Positions 20,542 through 30,553 are shown, numbered from the stretch's first letter. The stretch is 64,000 bases of DNA from Polynucleobacter necessarius (GCF_900095215.1 NZ_LT606949.1:488284-552283); one strand, 5' to 3'. Notes: generated from the letters alone by a model not told the origin. A program made the numbers and translations.

Positions 20542-21018
20542 ATGGAACTGAATGGCGAACAATTGATATCCGCTTCAATCCCTGATATTTGGAGGGGTGT
20601 GAACGATATTGACGTTTTAGCCAGGTCTATTCCAGGTTGCGAGGAGATCAGCAGAATCTCACCGGAGGAGGTTCATGCCAAGGTGATGTTCAAGATTGGG
20701 CCTTTTAGAGCCCGTTTTGCCGGGAAATTGCTCCTGAGTGACATCATTCCAGATCAGTCTTGCTCGATGGCCTTTGAGGGTTCTGGTGGTGCGGCCGGGT
20801 TTGCTAAAGGTAAGTCCCGGGTTGATCTGAAGCAAGCTGAAGTGGGCGCATTAGTTTCATGCACAACCGAGGCGTCCATTGGCGGTAAGTGAGCGCAAAT
20901 TGGTGGACGTTTGATCAGTGCGTCAGCAAAAAAGATCGCGGATGATTTTTTTCAAAAGTTCGCAAAAGAATTAGGCGGGGAGACAGTGGCGTTGGAATCA
21001 GACGTCAGTAGTAACTAA
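20542..21018 (+). pseudogene. CoxG-like (CO dehydrogenase subunit G, SRPBCC) protein, premature stop
   Basis: A SRPBCC/START-fold protein of the CoxG family, ~160 residues, involved in recruiting or assembling CO-dehydrogenase-type molybdoenzymes. TGA at 20890-20892 interrupts the highly conserved GGK-x-AQ-x-GxRLI segment where Leu is usual. After it the same frame stays open to TAA at 21016. Beyond that to 21120 the DNA is A-rich with Lys codons and further stops, which looks like a decayed Lys-rich tail. An aaggag ribosome site precedes the ATG. Confidence 0.8.
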
Positions 21019-21120
21019 AAAAGCAGCATCAAAACTAAAAAAGTAGTTGCAGTAAAAAAATAAAGTAGTGAAAAATAAAAAGCTACAAAAGCTTATTACC
21101 TTGGTTGTGGAGGAGACGTA

Positions 21121-21889
21121 ATGCAAGCCGCAGCATTTGAGTATGTAAAGCCGAAGGCATTGCAAGAGGCTTTATCTTTGCTTGAAGAAGCTGGCGAAGA
21201 TGCCCGCTTAATCGCGGGTGGACAAACATTATTAGCAACACTCAATATGCGTTTGTCTGAACCTAGTGTGTTGATTGATATCTCTGATGTCGCAGAGCTA
21301 AAAGGTATCTCGATTGTTGGCGATAGTTTGCGTATTGGCGCTTTGGTTACGCATACTGAAATTGAAGATTCGGAATTGGTAGCAAAACACGCGCCATTGT
21401 TAAAGGCCGCTGCGCCGCATATTGCACATCGCGCGATTCGCAATCTCGGGACATGGGGCGGCTCTTTAGCCTATGACTATCCTGCCGCCGAATGGCCAGC
21501 CTGCAGGCTGGCATTGCGGGCTACGATGATTATTCATGGTCCAACAGGTGAGCGCCGCATCTCCGAAAAAGATTTTTTATTTTCACGAGCTAGCCAGACG
21601 TCATGGTGATTATGCCGTTTCTGGGCTTGCAGCGGTTGCGCAAACACAAGGTGATGTTTTAACTAATTGCGCTTTCACATTCTTCTCGGTTGGCGCCACA
21701 CCAGTGATGGCTATAAAAGCACAAGATTTGGTCGACGGCCAAAAGTTAAATAACGAATTGATTGCTCAAGCTGTTGCTGCTGCGCGTAATGAAATTGAAG
21801 CTATCGCGGATATTACTAGTGGCGCGGAAGCCAAGCAACACCTCATTGGTGTTTTGCTTGAGTGCGGCCTTAAACACATGATTGCTTAA
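21121..21889 (+). pseudogene. FAD-binding subunit of xanthine/CO-dehydrogenase-type enzyme, broken
   Basis: The medium (FAD) subunit, normally ~285 residues. The N-terminal FAD motifs AGGQTLLATLNMRL and RNLGTWGGSLAYDYPAAEWPA are clear. Near 21585 the sequence jumps from EKDFLF to YFHELARRHGDYAVSG in another frame; comparison with the family suggests ~25-30 residues are deleted at the join. The C-terminal domain then runs to TAA at 21887. It transfers electrons from the Fe-S subunit to an acceptor in the intact enzyme. Confidence 0.85.
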
Positions 21890-21932
21890 TGTTCAGCATA
21901 AAAATTAGCCGCGGAAGAATTTGGAGATCAGA

Positions 21933-22442
21933 ATGACTTTGAAGAAGAAAATTGCAATGACCGTGAATGGTCAACTCGTCAACGCCGAAGTTGAGCCACG
22001 CAGACATCTGGTCGATTTTTTGCGTGAAGACCTTCATCTAAAAGGCCCTCATTTGGGTTGCGAACAGGGCGCTTGCGGTGGTTGCACAGTCGAGGTGGAT
22101 GGGCAAATTATTCGCGGCTGTCTCTTTTTGGCCGTTCAGGCCGATGGTAGCGTGGTTGAGACGGTCTAGGGGCTTACAAAAAGCGGTGTTTTAACCGACC
22201 TGCAAGAATCTTTTATGCGGCATAACGCAATGCAATGCGGCTTCTGTTCTTCGGGCATGTTGTTGGCTGCGGCGGAATTAATAGAGAAGCAGCCGAAAGC
22301 AACGCGCGAACAAGTGCGCGAATGGATTTCTGGAAACTACTGCCGTTGCACTGGTTCCCACTCTATTGTGGATGCCATTCTCGATGTATTGGATGCTCGC
22401 GCTAAGGGTCAAAAAATTAAACCTGTCCTTGCTAACGCTTAA
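21933..22442 (+). pseudogene. [2Fe-2S] subunit of xanthine/CO-dehydrogenase-type enzyme, premature TAG
   Basis: Small subunit of ~168 residues with both cluster motifs: CEQGACGGCTV plus the distal C of RGC in the first, and CGFCSSGML with NYCRCTGSHSIV in the second. The start is the ATG at 21933. TAG at 22167-22169 falls between the domains (VETV-stop-GLTKSG), probably once GAG. No other lesion, so this gene was a single-mutation loss. Confidence 0.9.
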
Positions 22443-22462
22443 GGTATTAAGGAACACGCATT

Positions 22463-24836
22463 ATGAATAAGTCAAGTGATTTGAAGGAAATGGTTCTGGA
22501 TCCCGTAACAAACGATCAGCGCTATATTGGCCATAGCGAACCAAGACATGGCGCACGTCGCCTGCTCGAGGGTCAAGGAACTTATATTGATGACATTCAG
22601 TTGCCACGTATGGGGCATGTTGTGTATTGGTGCTCACCTGTAGATGAAGATCGGAAACATGCATACAGAGCACGCAAGCAAGATGCCAGGGGTATTGGCG
22701 GTGGTAGATGGCGTGCAAATGGCAAAGATTTGTAAACCTTGGGTGGCTACGTTAGGTCACTTGGCCGGTATGAAGTCTGCGCCTCAATATGCTTTAGCAA
22801 TTGATCGTGCTTGCTGGCAGGGTGAGCCGGTAGTTGCGGTTGTTGCGGAAACTAGGGCGCAAACAGAAGACGCGCTTCAGCATATTGAGGTTGAATTGGA
22901 GGAGTTGCCTGCGGTGGTTTCCATGGAGACAGCGCTCGATGCAGAAACACCATTCATTCACCCAGAGCTTGGTGACAATTTATGTTTTACGCGAAGCTTA
23001 GATGTTGGTAATATAGATGAAGTATTTGCGACGGCTGATGTAGTGGCGGAGGCCGTATTTGGGTTCGGTCGTCATACTGGTGTCACGCTGGAACCTCGTT
23101 GTCAGATTGCCGATTACAACCCAGGTGATCGTCGCCTAACCGTGTATCACTCACAGCAAGCGCCCCACATGATGCAGGATTTATATTGTCGTCAGTTCGG
23201 ATTATCCGAGTCTGATGTGCATGTCATCTGTAAAGATGTTGGCGGTTCTTTTGGCAATTAAGGTTCACGCATATCCAGATGATTGCGCGACTGTGGGTCT
23301 GGCAATGATGTTGCAGCGCCCAGTGAAATTTGCTGCTGATCGCTTAGAGTCATTTACGAGCGATATCCATGCACGCGAGCATCGTATTAAGGGCCGTATT
23401 TCTGCCAATACAGTAGGGGATATCTTGGCATTTGAGATTGATGAAGTAACTGCTATTGGTCCTTATTCTATGTTTTCTCGAACAAGCGCAATTGCAGGAA
23501 ATCAGGTGGTGAACTTGGTTGGTGGCCCTTATAAGCATCAAAACTATCGCGCTCATCTAAACGTCGTCTTCCAAAATAAAACCTCAACCTGTCAGTATCG
23601 CGGGGTTGGTCACCCAATTGCTTGCGCGGTAACCGAAGGTTTGGTTGATTTAGATTCCAAGAAATTGCAGATGGATCCGCTGGAGTTTCGTAGGCGAAAC
23701 GTCATTCCTGACGACGCTTATCCATGCTCCGGAATTTCTGGTATCAAGCTAGCTGTTCTTTCCAATGAGCAATGCTTGCAGGCAATTGAAAAGATGATGG
23801 ACTACCCAGCTTTGCGTAAAGAGCAGATGGAATTACGCAAGAAGGGTATTTATCGCGGCATTGGATTTGCAACATTGATTGAGTTAACAAATCCAAGTCC
23901 TGCATTCTATGGCGTGGGTGGCGCGCGAATTGCTTCTCAGGATGGCGCCACTGTTCGCATGGATCCTAGCTGGGTCATTTCAGTATTAAGTGGCGTTGGC
24001 GAACAATGCCAAGGAACGGAAGGCATCTACACCCAAATTGCCGCTGATGCAGTAGGTGTTTCAATCGATCAAGTACGCATTGTCACTGGTGATACAGATG
24101 TCACTCCATACGGCGGAGGTACTTTGGCATCACGCGGTGCTGGCGTAGGGGGGAAGCGGTTCTTTTAGCTTCTCAAGCCTTGCAAGAAAATATTCTGAAG
24201 CTTGCTGGAGCGATTTTGAATCGCCCAGATGCTGAATTGATCGCGCGTCGTGGCCATGTTTTAGATAAGGCGACTGGTGAGCAGTTATTGCCATTTAGAG
24301 AAGTAGGCAGGGTTTGGTATTTCCGCACGGATACTTTGCCTGCAGGTTTTTCCGCTGACTTAATGGTGACGCGTCATTACACGCAAAAAGATGATCCATT
24401 TATCTTGACGAATGGAGTTCAAGCTTCTTACGTTGAGGTGGATCCAGAAACCGGATTCGTCAAATTATTAAAACATTGGGCGGTTGAGGATTGTGGACGA
24501 GTGATCAATCCCACGTTGGTAAATGAGCAAGTTCGCGGCGCAAGCGTGCAGGGTATTGGCGGTGTCTTATTTGAAGAGTGTCTCTACGATGAGAGTGGCT
24601 TGCTGCGTAACGGCAGTATGGCCGATTATTTGGTACCGATGGCCAATGAGATGCCTGATATCGAAGTAGCTCACGTAGAGACTCCTACACAGTCATCTAA
24701 ATTAGGCGCCAAGGGCGCGGGCGCACCAGGCGCGGTTCAAAATGCGATCAATGATGCTTTGGCGCCATTTGATGCCACTGTTTTTGATCAGCCAATCACC
24801 TGCGAAAAGATTTTGCGCGCCCTCAAAAAGATTTAA
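22463..24836 (+). pseudogene. Molybdopterin subunit of xanthine/CO-dehydrogenase-type enzyme, three frameshifts
   Basis: Large catalytic subunit, ~790 residues. Recognisable: YIGHSEPRHGARRLLEGQGTY at the start, GGSFG and CQYRGVGHPIA in the middle, GVGEQCQGTEG and LGAKGAGAPGAVQNAINDAL near the end. The active-site loop reads QYRGVG, not the AYRCSFR of true form I CO dehydrogenase, so it is an uncharacterised xanthine-dehydrogenase-family hydroxylase. Lesions: a frameshift near 22640 with apparent small loss, one extra A near 23256 (GGSFG-x-IKVHAY), and one missing G in a G6 run near 24152. With the FAD and Fe-S genes and coxG it formed one operon. Confidence 0.9.
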
Positions 24837-24980
24837 TAAAGACCAACTAGACCTCATTTTTAGTGGATTTAAGCTGCCATGGATGATGCTCCCCCGGGGC
24901 GGTTCACCACATCCTGTAACATCAAGTTTTGGGGTAAATCGTGATGAAAACCATCTGGTTAATTTGATACGGTAAAAGAA

Positions 24981-25757
24981 ATGTCTACATTAAAAGGTAA
25001 AACTGCCCTAGTCACTGGCTCTACCAGCGGGATTGGTTGAGGAATGGCCATTGCGTTAGCAAAGCAAGGTGTCAATATTATGGTGAATCGTTTTGGTGAG
25101 AAGGAGGAAGCAATTGCCAACATTAAAGCATGTGGGGTAGAAGTCGATTATCATGGCGTTGATATGAGTAAGCCTGCTGAAATCGAAGATCTCATCAAGC
25201 AAACAGAAAAGCGTTTTGGTTCGTTAGATATTCTGATTAATAATGCCGGCATTCAATACACTGCGAATATTGAAGAGTTTCCGACGGATAAATGGGATGC
25301 CATCATTGCCATTAATTTGAGTTCTGCGTTTCATACAACGCATCACGCGTTGCCTGGTATGAAAAAGCGCAACTGGGGTCGCATCATCAATATTGCCTCA
25401 GTACATGGATTGGTGTCTTCAACTCAGCAGGCCGCCTATGTCGCTGCTAAGCACGGTATTGTTGGTTTGACTAAAGTGACTGCCTTAGACAACGTACGTA
25501 CTGGTATTACCTGTAACGCAATCTGCCCAGGCTGGGTTTTAACGCCGCTTGTTCAAAAACAGGTGGATGCTCGTGCGGAGCGTGAAGGCATTTCTAACGA
25601 AGCCGCTAAGACCGCCTTGGTGTCGGAAAAACAACCGTCTGGGGAGTTTGTTACGCCCGAACAATTGGCGACCCTAGCGGTATTCCTTTGCGGGCCAGAT
25701 GCTTCCGAAGTTCGTGGTGTGGCTTGGAATATGGATGGTGGCTGGACTGCTCAATAA
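24981..25757 (+). pseudogene. 3-hydroxybutyrate dehydrogenase-like SDR, stop in NAD motif
   Basis: Short-chain dehydrogenase of 258 codons. The coenzyme motif is TGSTSGIG-stop-G: TGA at 25038-25040 is where Leu or a similar residue is normal. After it everything is well kept: NNAG, catalytic Ser near IINIASVHG, YVAAK with catalytic Tyr and Lys, CPGWVLTPLVQ and the terminal MDGG. Length and the PGWVLTPLV and DGG segments fit D-3-hydroxybutyrate dehydrogenase. A product starting at the ATG at 25044 would lack the nucleotide-binding loop. A strong terminator follows. Confidence 0.88.
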
Positions 25758-25779
25758 GCCAAAAAGCCCTCTGGTATTC

Positions 25780-25812
25780 AATGCCGGCAAGCTTCTTGCC
25801 GGCATTTTTTTA
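25780..25812 (+). terminator. Rho-independent terminator after SDR gene
   Basis: A perfect 12-bp stem (AATGCCGGCAAG / CTTGCCGGCATT) with a three-base loop, followed by a T-rich run. It lies 22 bases after the SDR stop and closes the cox-like operon. Confidence 0.9.
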
Positions 25813-25956
25813 TTTGATCTCAGCAAACAAGAATAAGAGGCGCAATGAAGGCTAAGTCTCTATTTTCAGTAAGAATTCTTAATTTTGGCGCGTACAAACA
25901 AAATTGACAGAATCGTTTATAGTTAGACCCATTATTTACTCATAGGAGATCCTTCC

Positions 25957-26550
25957 ATGGCATCAATTTTGACATCTTTAGGGCGCACCGTTTTTGCGGG
26001 TTTCGTTCTTCTCGTTTTAATTATTTTGGCTTTGGGCGGTAACTTTAGTTCTGTCGAGCTCCCATTTGTTTTCCGTTGGTTGCACGTGATGTTTGGCGTA
26101 ATGTGGATTGGTTTGCTCTGGTACTTCAACTTTGTGCAAATTCCTTCTATGCCAAAGATTCCTGATGAGCAAAAACCAGCGATTGGTAAAATAATCGCAC
26201 CAACAGCATTGTTCTGGTTCCGTTATGCCGCTTTGTGTACTGTAGTGACTGGTTTGATCGTTGCTGGTTTGAGTGGCTACTTGCACCAAGCTTTCACATT
26301 ACAAGCCCCATTCCGCGCAATCGGCTTAGGTATGTGGATTGCTTTGGTGATGGCGTTTAACGTTTGGTTCATTATTTGGCCCAATCAAAAACGCGCTCTT
26401 GGCATCGTTGCTGTTGAGGCTGATGTAAAAGCAAAATCAGCTCGCGTTGCAATGTTGACATCACGCTTGAACACCTTGTTATCTGTACCAATGTTGTTCT
26501 TGATGGTTGTGCAATCGCACAACACTACTTGGTTTGTGATTGTTTCTTAA
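25957..26550 (+). CDS. PuuD-like (urate hydroxylase N-domain) membrane protein
   Basis: A 197-residue membrane protein with about four hydrophobic helices and the segments FRWLHVMFGVMWIGLLWYFNF and FNVWFIIWPNQKRALG, resembling the membrane domain of PuuD and the COG3748 family. His and Trp residues in the helices suggest heme or quinone contact, but that is inference. Only the membrane part is present; there is no cytochrome c domain. It has an aggag site before the ATG and its own terminator. Intact. Confidence 0.7.
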   Translation: MASILTSLGRTVFAGFVLLVLIILALGGNFSSVELPFVFRWLHVMFGVMWIGLLWYFNFVQIPSMPKIPDEQKPAIGKIIAPTALFWFRYAALCTVVTGLIVAGLSGYLHQAFTLQAPFRAIGLGMWIALVMAFNVWFIIWPNQKRALGIVAVEADVKAKSARVAMLTSRLNTLLSVPMLFLMVVQSHNTTWFVIVS

Positions 26551-26570
26551 TCACCACGGTTTGTATACAG

Positions 26571-26600
26571 AAAAGGCCCGCAATGCGGGCCTTTTTGTTT
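26571..26600 (+). terminator. Rho-independent terminator
   Basis: Stem AAAAGGCCCGC / GCGGGCCTTTTT with a three-base loop, running into a T stretch, between the PuuD-like gene (+) and the rubredoxin reductase gene (-). The flanking A and T tracts suit termination from both sides. Confidence 0.9.
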
Positions 26601-26614
26601 CCAGGGAGGGCTGC

Positions 26615-27799
26615 TTAAGCCAGAATTGCTGGGAGTTCCTTGGTAAGGGCGCCACGTTGCGTGGTGGCTGTGCCCATTAGTGCAAAACCCAACAACTTAC
26701 CATCCGCAGATTCAAAACGAGCCGCTAGGCCACCTTCAATGGCGGTAGTTAACCATTTGCCTTCGGCGCCTTTCGCTGGTGGAGAAACTACAGTAGCTAA
26801 AGCGGGGGTCTTCACCATTACTGGCATGGCGGGATAGCTTAATGACGTAGTTTGTCCAATCAAGGTTGGCGCTAATGCTCTTGCTGCCTGCATGATCGGC
26901 ATGACGTAAGGCAAAACCAAACCCTCAACTTCTGCGCAATCACCAATGGCAAAGATATTTTTAATATTGGTTTCAAGCTCGCGATTTACTTGTATGCCTA
27001 TACCAGTATTGATGCCGGTTGATTTAGCTAAATCTATTCTCGGATTTAAACCAACGGCGGACAAAAATACATCACTAACAATCGTATTGCCATTTGCTAG
27101 TGTTATCGGTAAAGATTCGCCTTCGCGGTCAATTGCTTCTACGGTGGTGGAAAGATGCCAGCGCACTCCTGCGTTACTTAACTTTTGTTGTAGCTCTAGA
27201 GCTGCGGCTTCCGGTAAAAGACGTCCTAAGGCTTGAGGTGCCAAGTCTATTACGTCAACCTCATACCCGCCGAGTGCAAGATCGTTGGCGAATTCACAGC
27301 CAATTAAGCCTGCGCCTAGAATAACAATTTTCTTTTTCCCGGCAATGGCATTTCGAAAATGCGCATAGTCCTCAAGATCATTCACGGCAATAACTTCATT
27401 GGCTGCGTTGCCTTGTAGCGGTAGGCGAATCTGATCCGCACCCAGAGCCATCACTAGTTTTCCGTATGACACTTCACCGTTGCTAGTTTGAATAGTTTGC
27501 GCGTCAGGGTTGATTGAGTTGACATCGCAATTACCAAAAATGGTCAGCTCTAGTTGTGCTGCCATACCATCCGCGGGGGTGGATATTAACTGCGCCGCTT
27601 CTTTCTTGCTAGCGAGCGCAGTGGAGAGCATTGGTTTGGAATAGAAATAGCCAGGCTCCCGCGTTATCAGTGTGATGGGAGCTGTTTTATTTAGCTTGCG
27701 CATTTCTCGTATCACGGTATAACCAGCCAATCCACTGCCAATAATGACAATTGAGGATTGGGATTGAGGGGTGGTCTGATCCAAGGCTGGGTTCTCCAA
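26615..27799 (-). CDS. Rubredoxin-NAD(P)+ reductase-like FAD oxidoreductase
   Basis: A 394-residue pyridine nucleotide-disulfide-type reductase. FAD motif IIGSGLAGYTVIREMR near residue 20, NAD motif ILGAGLIGCEFANDLALGGYEV near 160, second FAD segment IFAIGDCAEVEG near 285. No CxxC redox disulfide is present, which fits rubredoxin or ferredoxin reductases. The rubredoxin gene lies immediately upstream on the same strand, so the pair likely moves electrons from NAD(P)H to rubredoxin. The natural partner of such a pair in oxidative stress is rubrerythrin, whose gene next door is broken. Intact. Confidence 0.85.
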   Translation of the reverse strand: MENPALDQTTPQSQSSIVIIGSGLAGYTVIREMRKLNKTAPITLITREPGYFYSKPMLSTALASKKEAAQLISTPADGMAAQLELTIFGNCDVNSINPDAQTIQTSNGEVSYGKLVMALGADQIRLPLQGNAANEVIAVNDLEDYAHFRNAIAGKKKIVILGAGLIGCEFANDLALGGYEVDVIDLAPQALGRLLPEAAALELQQKLSNAGVRWHLSTTVEAIDREGESLPITLANGNTIVSDVFLSAVGLNPRIDLAKSTGINTGIGIQVNRELETNIKNIFAIGDCAEVEGLVLPYVMPIMQAARALAPTLIGQTTSLSYPAMPVMVKTPALATVVSPPAKGAEGKWLTTAIEGGLAARFESADGKLLGFALMGTATTQRGALTKELPAILA

Positions 27800-27847
27800 A
27801 ATAACGAGCAGTTAAATAGTTAAGCGGTAAAAGATGGTGTGGGAGTA

Positions 27848-28015
27848 TTAGCTTATCTGAACCATTTCAAAGTCAGCCTTTGCGACGCCGCAGTCTGGAC
27901 ATTCCCAGTCTTCAGGCACATCAGTCCAGAGCGTTCCTGCGGGAATGCCATCTTCTGGAACACCCTTAGCTTCGTCATAAATATATCCACACACGATACA
28001 TTGGTAGGTTTTCAT
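27848..28015 (-). CDS. Rubredoxin
   Basis: A complete 55-residue rubredoxin: [18 protein letters not shown] near the start and [14 protein letters not shown] near the end, giving the two CxxCG iron-binding loops. One mononuclear iron for single-electron transfer. It precedes its putative reductase by about 50 bases in the same direction. No lesions. Confidence 0.93.
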   Translation of the reverse strand: MKTYQCIVCGYIYDEAKGVPEDGIPAGTLWTDVPEDWECPDCGVAKADFEMVQIS

Positions 28016-28048
28016 AATAATTCCTGAAATAGATTGTTAATTTTAAAT

Positions 28049-28565
28049 TTAATTGTGAATTGTTTCTGTGTATGACTTATTGGGCGGCAAATGCCTTGCT
28101 TTTTCCAAAGCTTGTTTATAGTGATTTGCATGACGCTCTTCAACATTTGCCAAGGCTGTGAAACGCTTTGCTGCTTTAGCCAATACCGCCTGAAATTGTT
28201 CTGCATGCTCTTTTGATTCCGCGATTTGCTCATCAATCTCTTTCTTGTATTCCGGCAGTATTGCCTGCTTCTATTGCCGTTTTACGGAATGATGGATACA
28301 TTTCGGTATATTCATATGTTTCCCCTTCAATCGCAATCTCTAGGGCGCGTGTAGGAGTAATGGTGTTAGCGGGGTATAGTAAGTCTAAGTGGCCAAAGGC
28401 GTGCATGACTTCTTGATCGGCCGTAGCTTCAAATATCTTCGCCGTTTCTTCATCGACAGCAGCGCGCGCTAATTTAGCGAAATAGCGATACTTGATGTGA
28501 GCCATGGATTCCCCAGCAAAAGCTAACTCCAGGTTATGGATGGTTTTAATTTCTGGACGTGTCAT
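28049..28565 (-). pseudogene. Rubrerythrin, frameshifted
   Basis: Ferritin-like diiron protein. From the ATG at 28565 the first helices read TIHNLELAFAGESMAHIKYRYFA and EETAKIFEATADQEVMHAFGHLD, with the ExxH-type metal ligands. Near 28255 the frame is lost after EAGNTAG; the second helix pair (EIDEQIAESKEHAEQF, NVEERHANHY) continues in another frame to 28049. The second half of the four-helix diiron site is therefore not made. Divergent from oxyR, which may have regulated it. Confidence 0.87.
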
Positions 28566-28626
28566 TTTGATCCCTTTCAATTTGCATTCAATTTGTTGAG
28601 TCATATAAATCGATAATGAGGGAGAT

Positions 28627-29526
28627 ATGGCTTATTTACCGTCTTTAAGGCAGTTGGGTTATTTCGTTGCTTTGGCCAAGGAACTCAACTTCACACGGGC
28701 GGCCCAAGCCTGTTTTGTCGGGCAGTCCACTTTGAGCGCAGGCTTAAAAGAGTTGGAGGATGCGCTGGGGATTCATTTGGTAGAGCGCGATCGCCAGAAT
28801 GTATCTATCACCCCGATTGGATTGGAGGTGCTTGAGCGCGCTAAGCTGATTTTGGCCGCCTCTGAGGATTTAGTCGAATATGCAGACGCCACTGGTAAGC
28901 CAATGACTGCGACGATTCGGCTGGGCGTCATACCAACGATCGCCCCATTTTTACTACCAACAGTCTTACCAGAAATTCGGCGGCGTTTTCCGGAGCTCAA
29001 AATTACTCTAAGAGAAGATCTGACTGCACACCTACTTTCAAGATTGGCTGAACATACGCTGGACTTTGCTTTAATTGCGTTGCCATATGATGTGAGCGGC
29101 CTTCTGGTCGAAGAGTTATTTGATGATCATTTTTGGCTTGTTGCAACAGAGGGAGATCCAGCTTTAAAGGGTAAGGAGGTTACCTTGCCGGCCAAGATGG
29201 CTGAGCGACTCTTATTGCTAGAAGAGGGGCATTGCTTGCGGGAACATAGTCTCCAAGCCTGCAAGCGTGCTGATATTCGTAAGGCTGAAGGCTTGGAAGC
29301 GACTAGTTTATTAACCTTGTTGCAAATGGTTGAGTCTGGCTTTGGTATCGCATTGCTCACCGGCATGGCGGTAAAAAGTAGCTTATTAAATAATTCTGAA
29401 TTAGTGGCCAAGGAATTGGCGGCGCCAGCCCCAAAAAGAGTTATCGCCTTGGTTGCGCGTGCTGCTACCGCGCACACTCAGGAGTTTCAGGCCTTATCTA
29501 GCTGTATTCGCGAGCGGTATTCTTAA
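28627..29526 (+). CDS. oxyR: OxyR, peroxide-sensing LysR-type regulator
   Basis: A complete 299-residue LysR regulator. N-terminal helix-turn-helix (LNFTRAAQACFVGQSTLSAGLKELEDALG, split here only by family layout), then a substrate-like domain. The diagnostic feature is GHCLREHSLQAC, two cysteines nine residues apart exactly as Cys199/Cys208 of E. coli OxyR, which form a disulfide on H2O2 exposure. A gagg ribosome site lies just before the ATG. Divergent from a broken rubrerythrin gene. Its retention suggests peroxide defence still matters. Confidence 0.92.
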   Translation: MAYLPSLRQLGYFVALAKELNFTRAAQACFVGQSTLSAGLKELEDALGIHLVERDRQNVSITPIGLEVLERAKLILAASEDLVEYADATGKPMTATIRLGVIPTIAPFLLPTVLPEIRRRFPELKITLREDLTAHLLSRLAEHTLDFALIALPYDVSGLLVEELFDDHFWLVATEGDPALKGKEVTLPAKMAERLLLLEEGHCLREHSLQACKRADIRKAEGLEATSLLTLLQMVESGFGIALLTGMAVKSSLLNNSELVAKELAAPAPKRVIALVARAATAHTQEFQALSSCIRERYS

Positions 29527-29542
29527 AACGGTAACGAGTTGC

Positions 29543-29716
29543 TTATTTATCTTCTGGGTCTTTTAAAAGATCGTATTGATTAGCTACGAGCAAAAGAGTA
29601 AGGGATGCAAAACCCATGGCAAAAAATTGCCACTGATGCAACATGGCGGTCCCCACCACAGTCATCAAGACAGTCCAGCCGATAGCCATCTTGGCTTTTT
29701 TGGAAAGTGGCTTCAT
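29543..29716 (-). CDS. Small membrane protein
   Basis: A 57-residue protein: basic N terminus (KPLSKKAK), then two hydrophobic helices (IGWTVLMTVVGTAML and FFAMGFASLTLLLVAN), ending in LLKDPEDK. No family recognised. It lies 24 bases upstream, in transcription order, of nothing obvious on the minus strand except the oxyR 3' end; cytochrome b561 lies just upstream, so the two may be co-transcribed. Start ATG at 29716 with no clear alternative. Confidence 0.6.
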   Translation of the reverse strand: MKPLSKKAKMAIGWTVLMTVVGTAMLHQWQFFAMGFASLTLLLVANQYDLLKDPEDK

Positions 29717-29740
29717 TTATTTTTTTACTCCAGATTTAGT

Positions 29741-30265
29741 TTAGCTAGGAATTTTATTCAACATGCGACGCGGTGTATCGTCCTTTAAGGCGTAATGTTG
29801 CCATAAGCCCGCCAAAGCATGAAGCCCGATAAGGAAATAGAGTGAGTTTCCTAACAATTCATGAATGCCTGTAACCATTTTTTTCATTTCTGGATTGGGG
29901 GTCACTAATTGAGGCCATATCCAGCCAAAGAAATGGAGTTCTTTTCCACCATACTGAAAATACAGAATGCCAAAGCTGGGCGATATCAGGAGTAAGGCAT
30001 GCAGCAACCAATGCATCGACTTGGCTAGAGTCACAAAAACGGGTTTGGGATTTGTGGGGGTGGGTACATCGAATATGAAGCGCGCACCTAAACGCAATCC
30101 CATCAGCAGACCAAAGAGGCCATGAATAGTTTTGCACGATTCTCTTGTTTCACTACCTTTGGGGTATTGGCCTTTTAGTTCGATGGTTACAAAAGCTGAA
30201 ACTACCAGCCAAAAGATCAACCGATGAAAAAAGATAGAAATCCGGTGGTATTGAGTTTTCGACAT
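29741..30265 (-). CDS. Cytochrome b561 family protein
   Basis: A 174-residue four-helix membrane cytochrome of the CybB type. Histidines suited to heme b ligation occur in ISIFFHRLIFW, CKTIHGLFGLL, SMHWLLHALLL and GLHALAGLWQHY. The start at 30265 (MSKTQYHRIS) is chosen because a Fur-box-like sequence lies about 35 bases upstream and would otherwise be inside the coding region. CybB-type proteins oxidise ubiquinol and can pass electrons to superoxide. Intact. Confidence 0.83.
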   Translation of the reverse strand: MSKTQYHRISIFFHRLIFWLVVSAFVTIELKGQYPKGSETRESCKTIHGLFGLLMGLRLGARFIFDVPTPTNPKPVFVTLAKSMHWLLHALLLISPSFGILYFQYGGKELHFFGWIWPQLVTPNPEMKKMVTGIHELLGNSLYFLIGLHALAGLWQHYALKDDTPRRMLNKIPS

Positions 30266-30298
30266 GGAGATAGGTTGTTGAATGAATTCAAAATAAAT

Positions 30299-30317
30299 GA
30301 TAATGAATCTCATTAAC
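30299..30317 (-). promoter_or_regulatory. Candidate Fur box upstream of cytochrome b561
   Basis: GATAATGAATCTCATTAAC matches the 19-base E. coli Fur consensus at 15 of 19 positions by hand. It lies about 35 bases before the cytochrome b561 start. This suggests iron-dependent control; binding was not tested. Confidence 0.55.
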
Positions 30318-30360
30318 ATTATCCACGTTATGGGCAATTTCCTCGACCAGCTGCTAAGCC

Positions 30361-30553
30361 TTAATTATTGAGTCTGACTTTCGCGCTCAGCTCGTTGACT
30401 GCACCTCGTTTATCTACTTGAGAGAGTCTACGGGTTTCAACCTCAAAGTCGAATTGTCCCGGGTGAAATTCTTCATCATTCTGCAGGTGAATGGCATAGG
30501 TCCAGACCAGTTCCCGGCCTCGGTTTTTTAAATACATCAACTACACGCTTCAT
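30361..30553 (-). pseudogene. Short conserved-looking protein, frameshifted in A run
   Basis: From the ATG at 30553 (MKRVVDVFK) the frame is lost in a run of six A; dropping one A restores NRGRELVWTYAIHLQNDEEF and a charged tail to TAA at 30361, giving a ~63-residue protein. I do not recognise the family; the composition (Trp-Thr-Tyr strand, then acidic stretch) suggests a small beta-rich domain. The smooth continuation in the second frame supports a real former gene. Confidence 0.55.
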
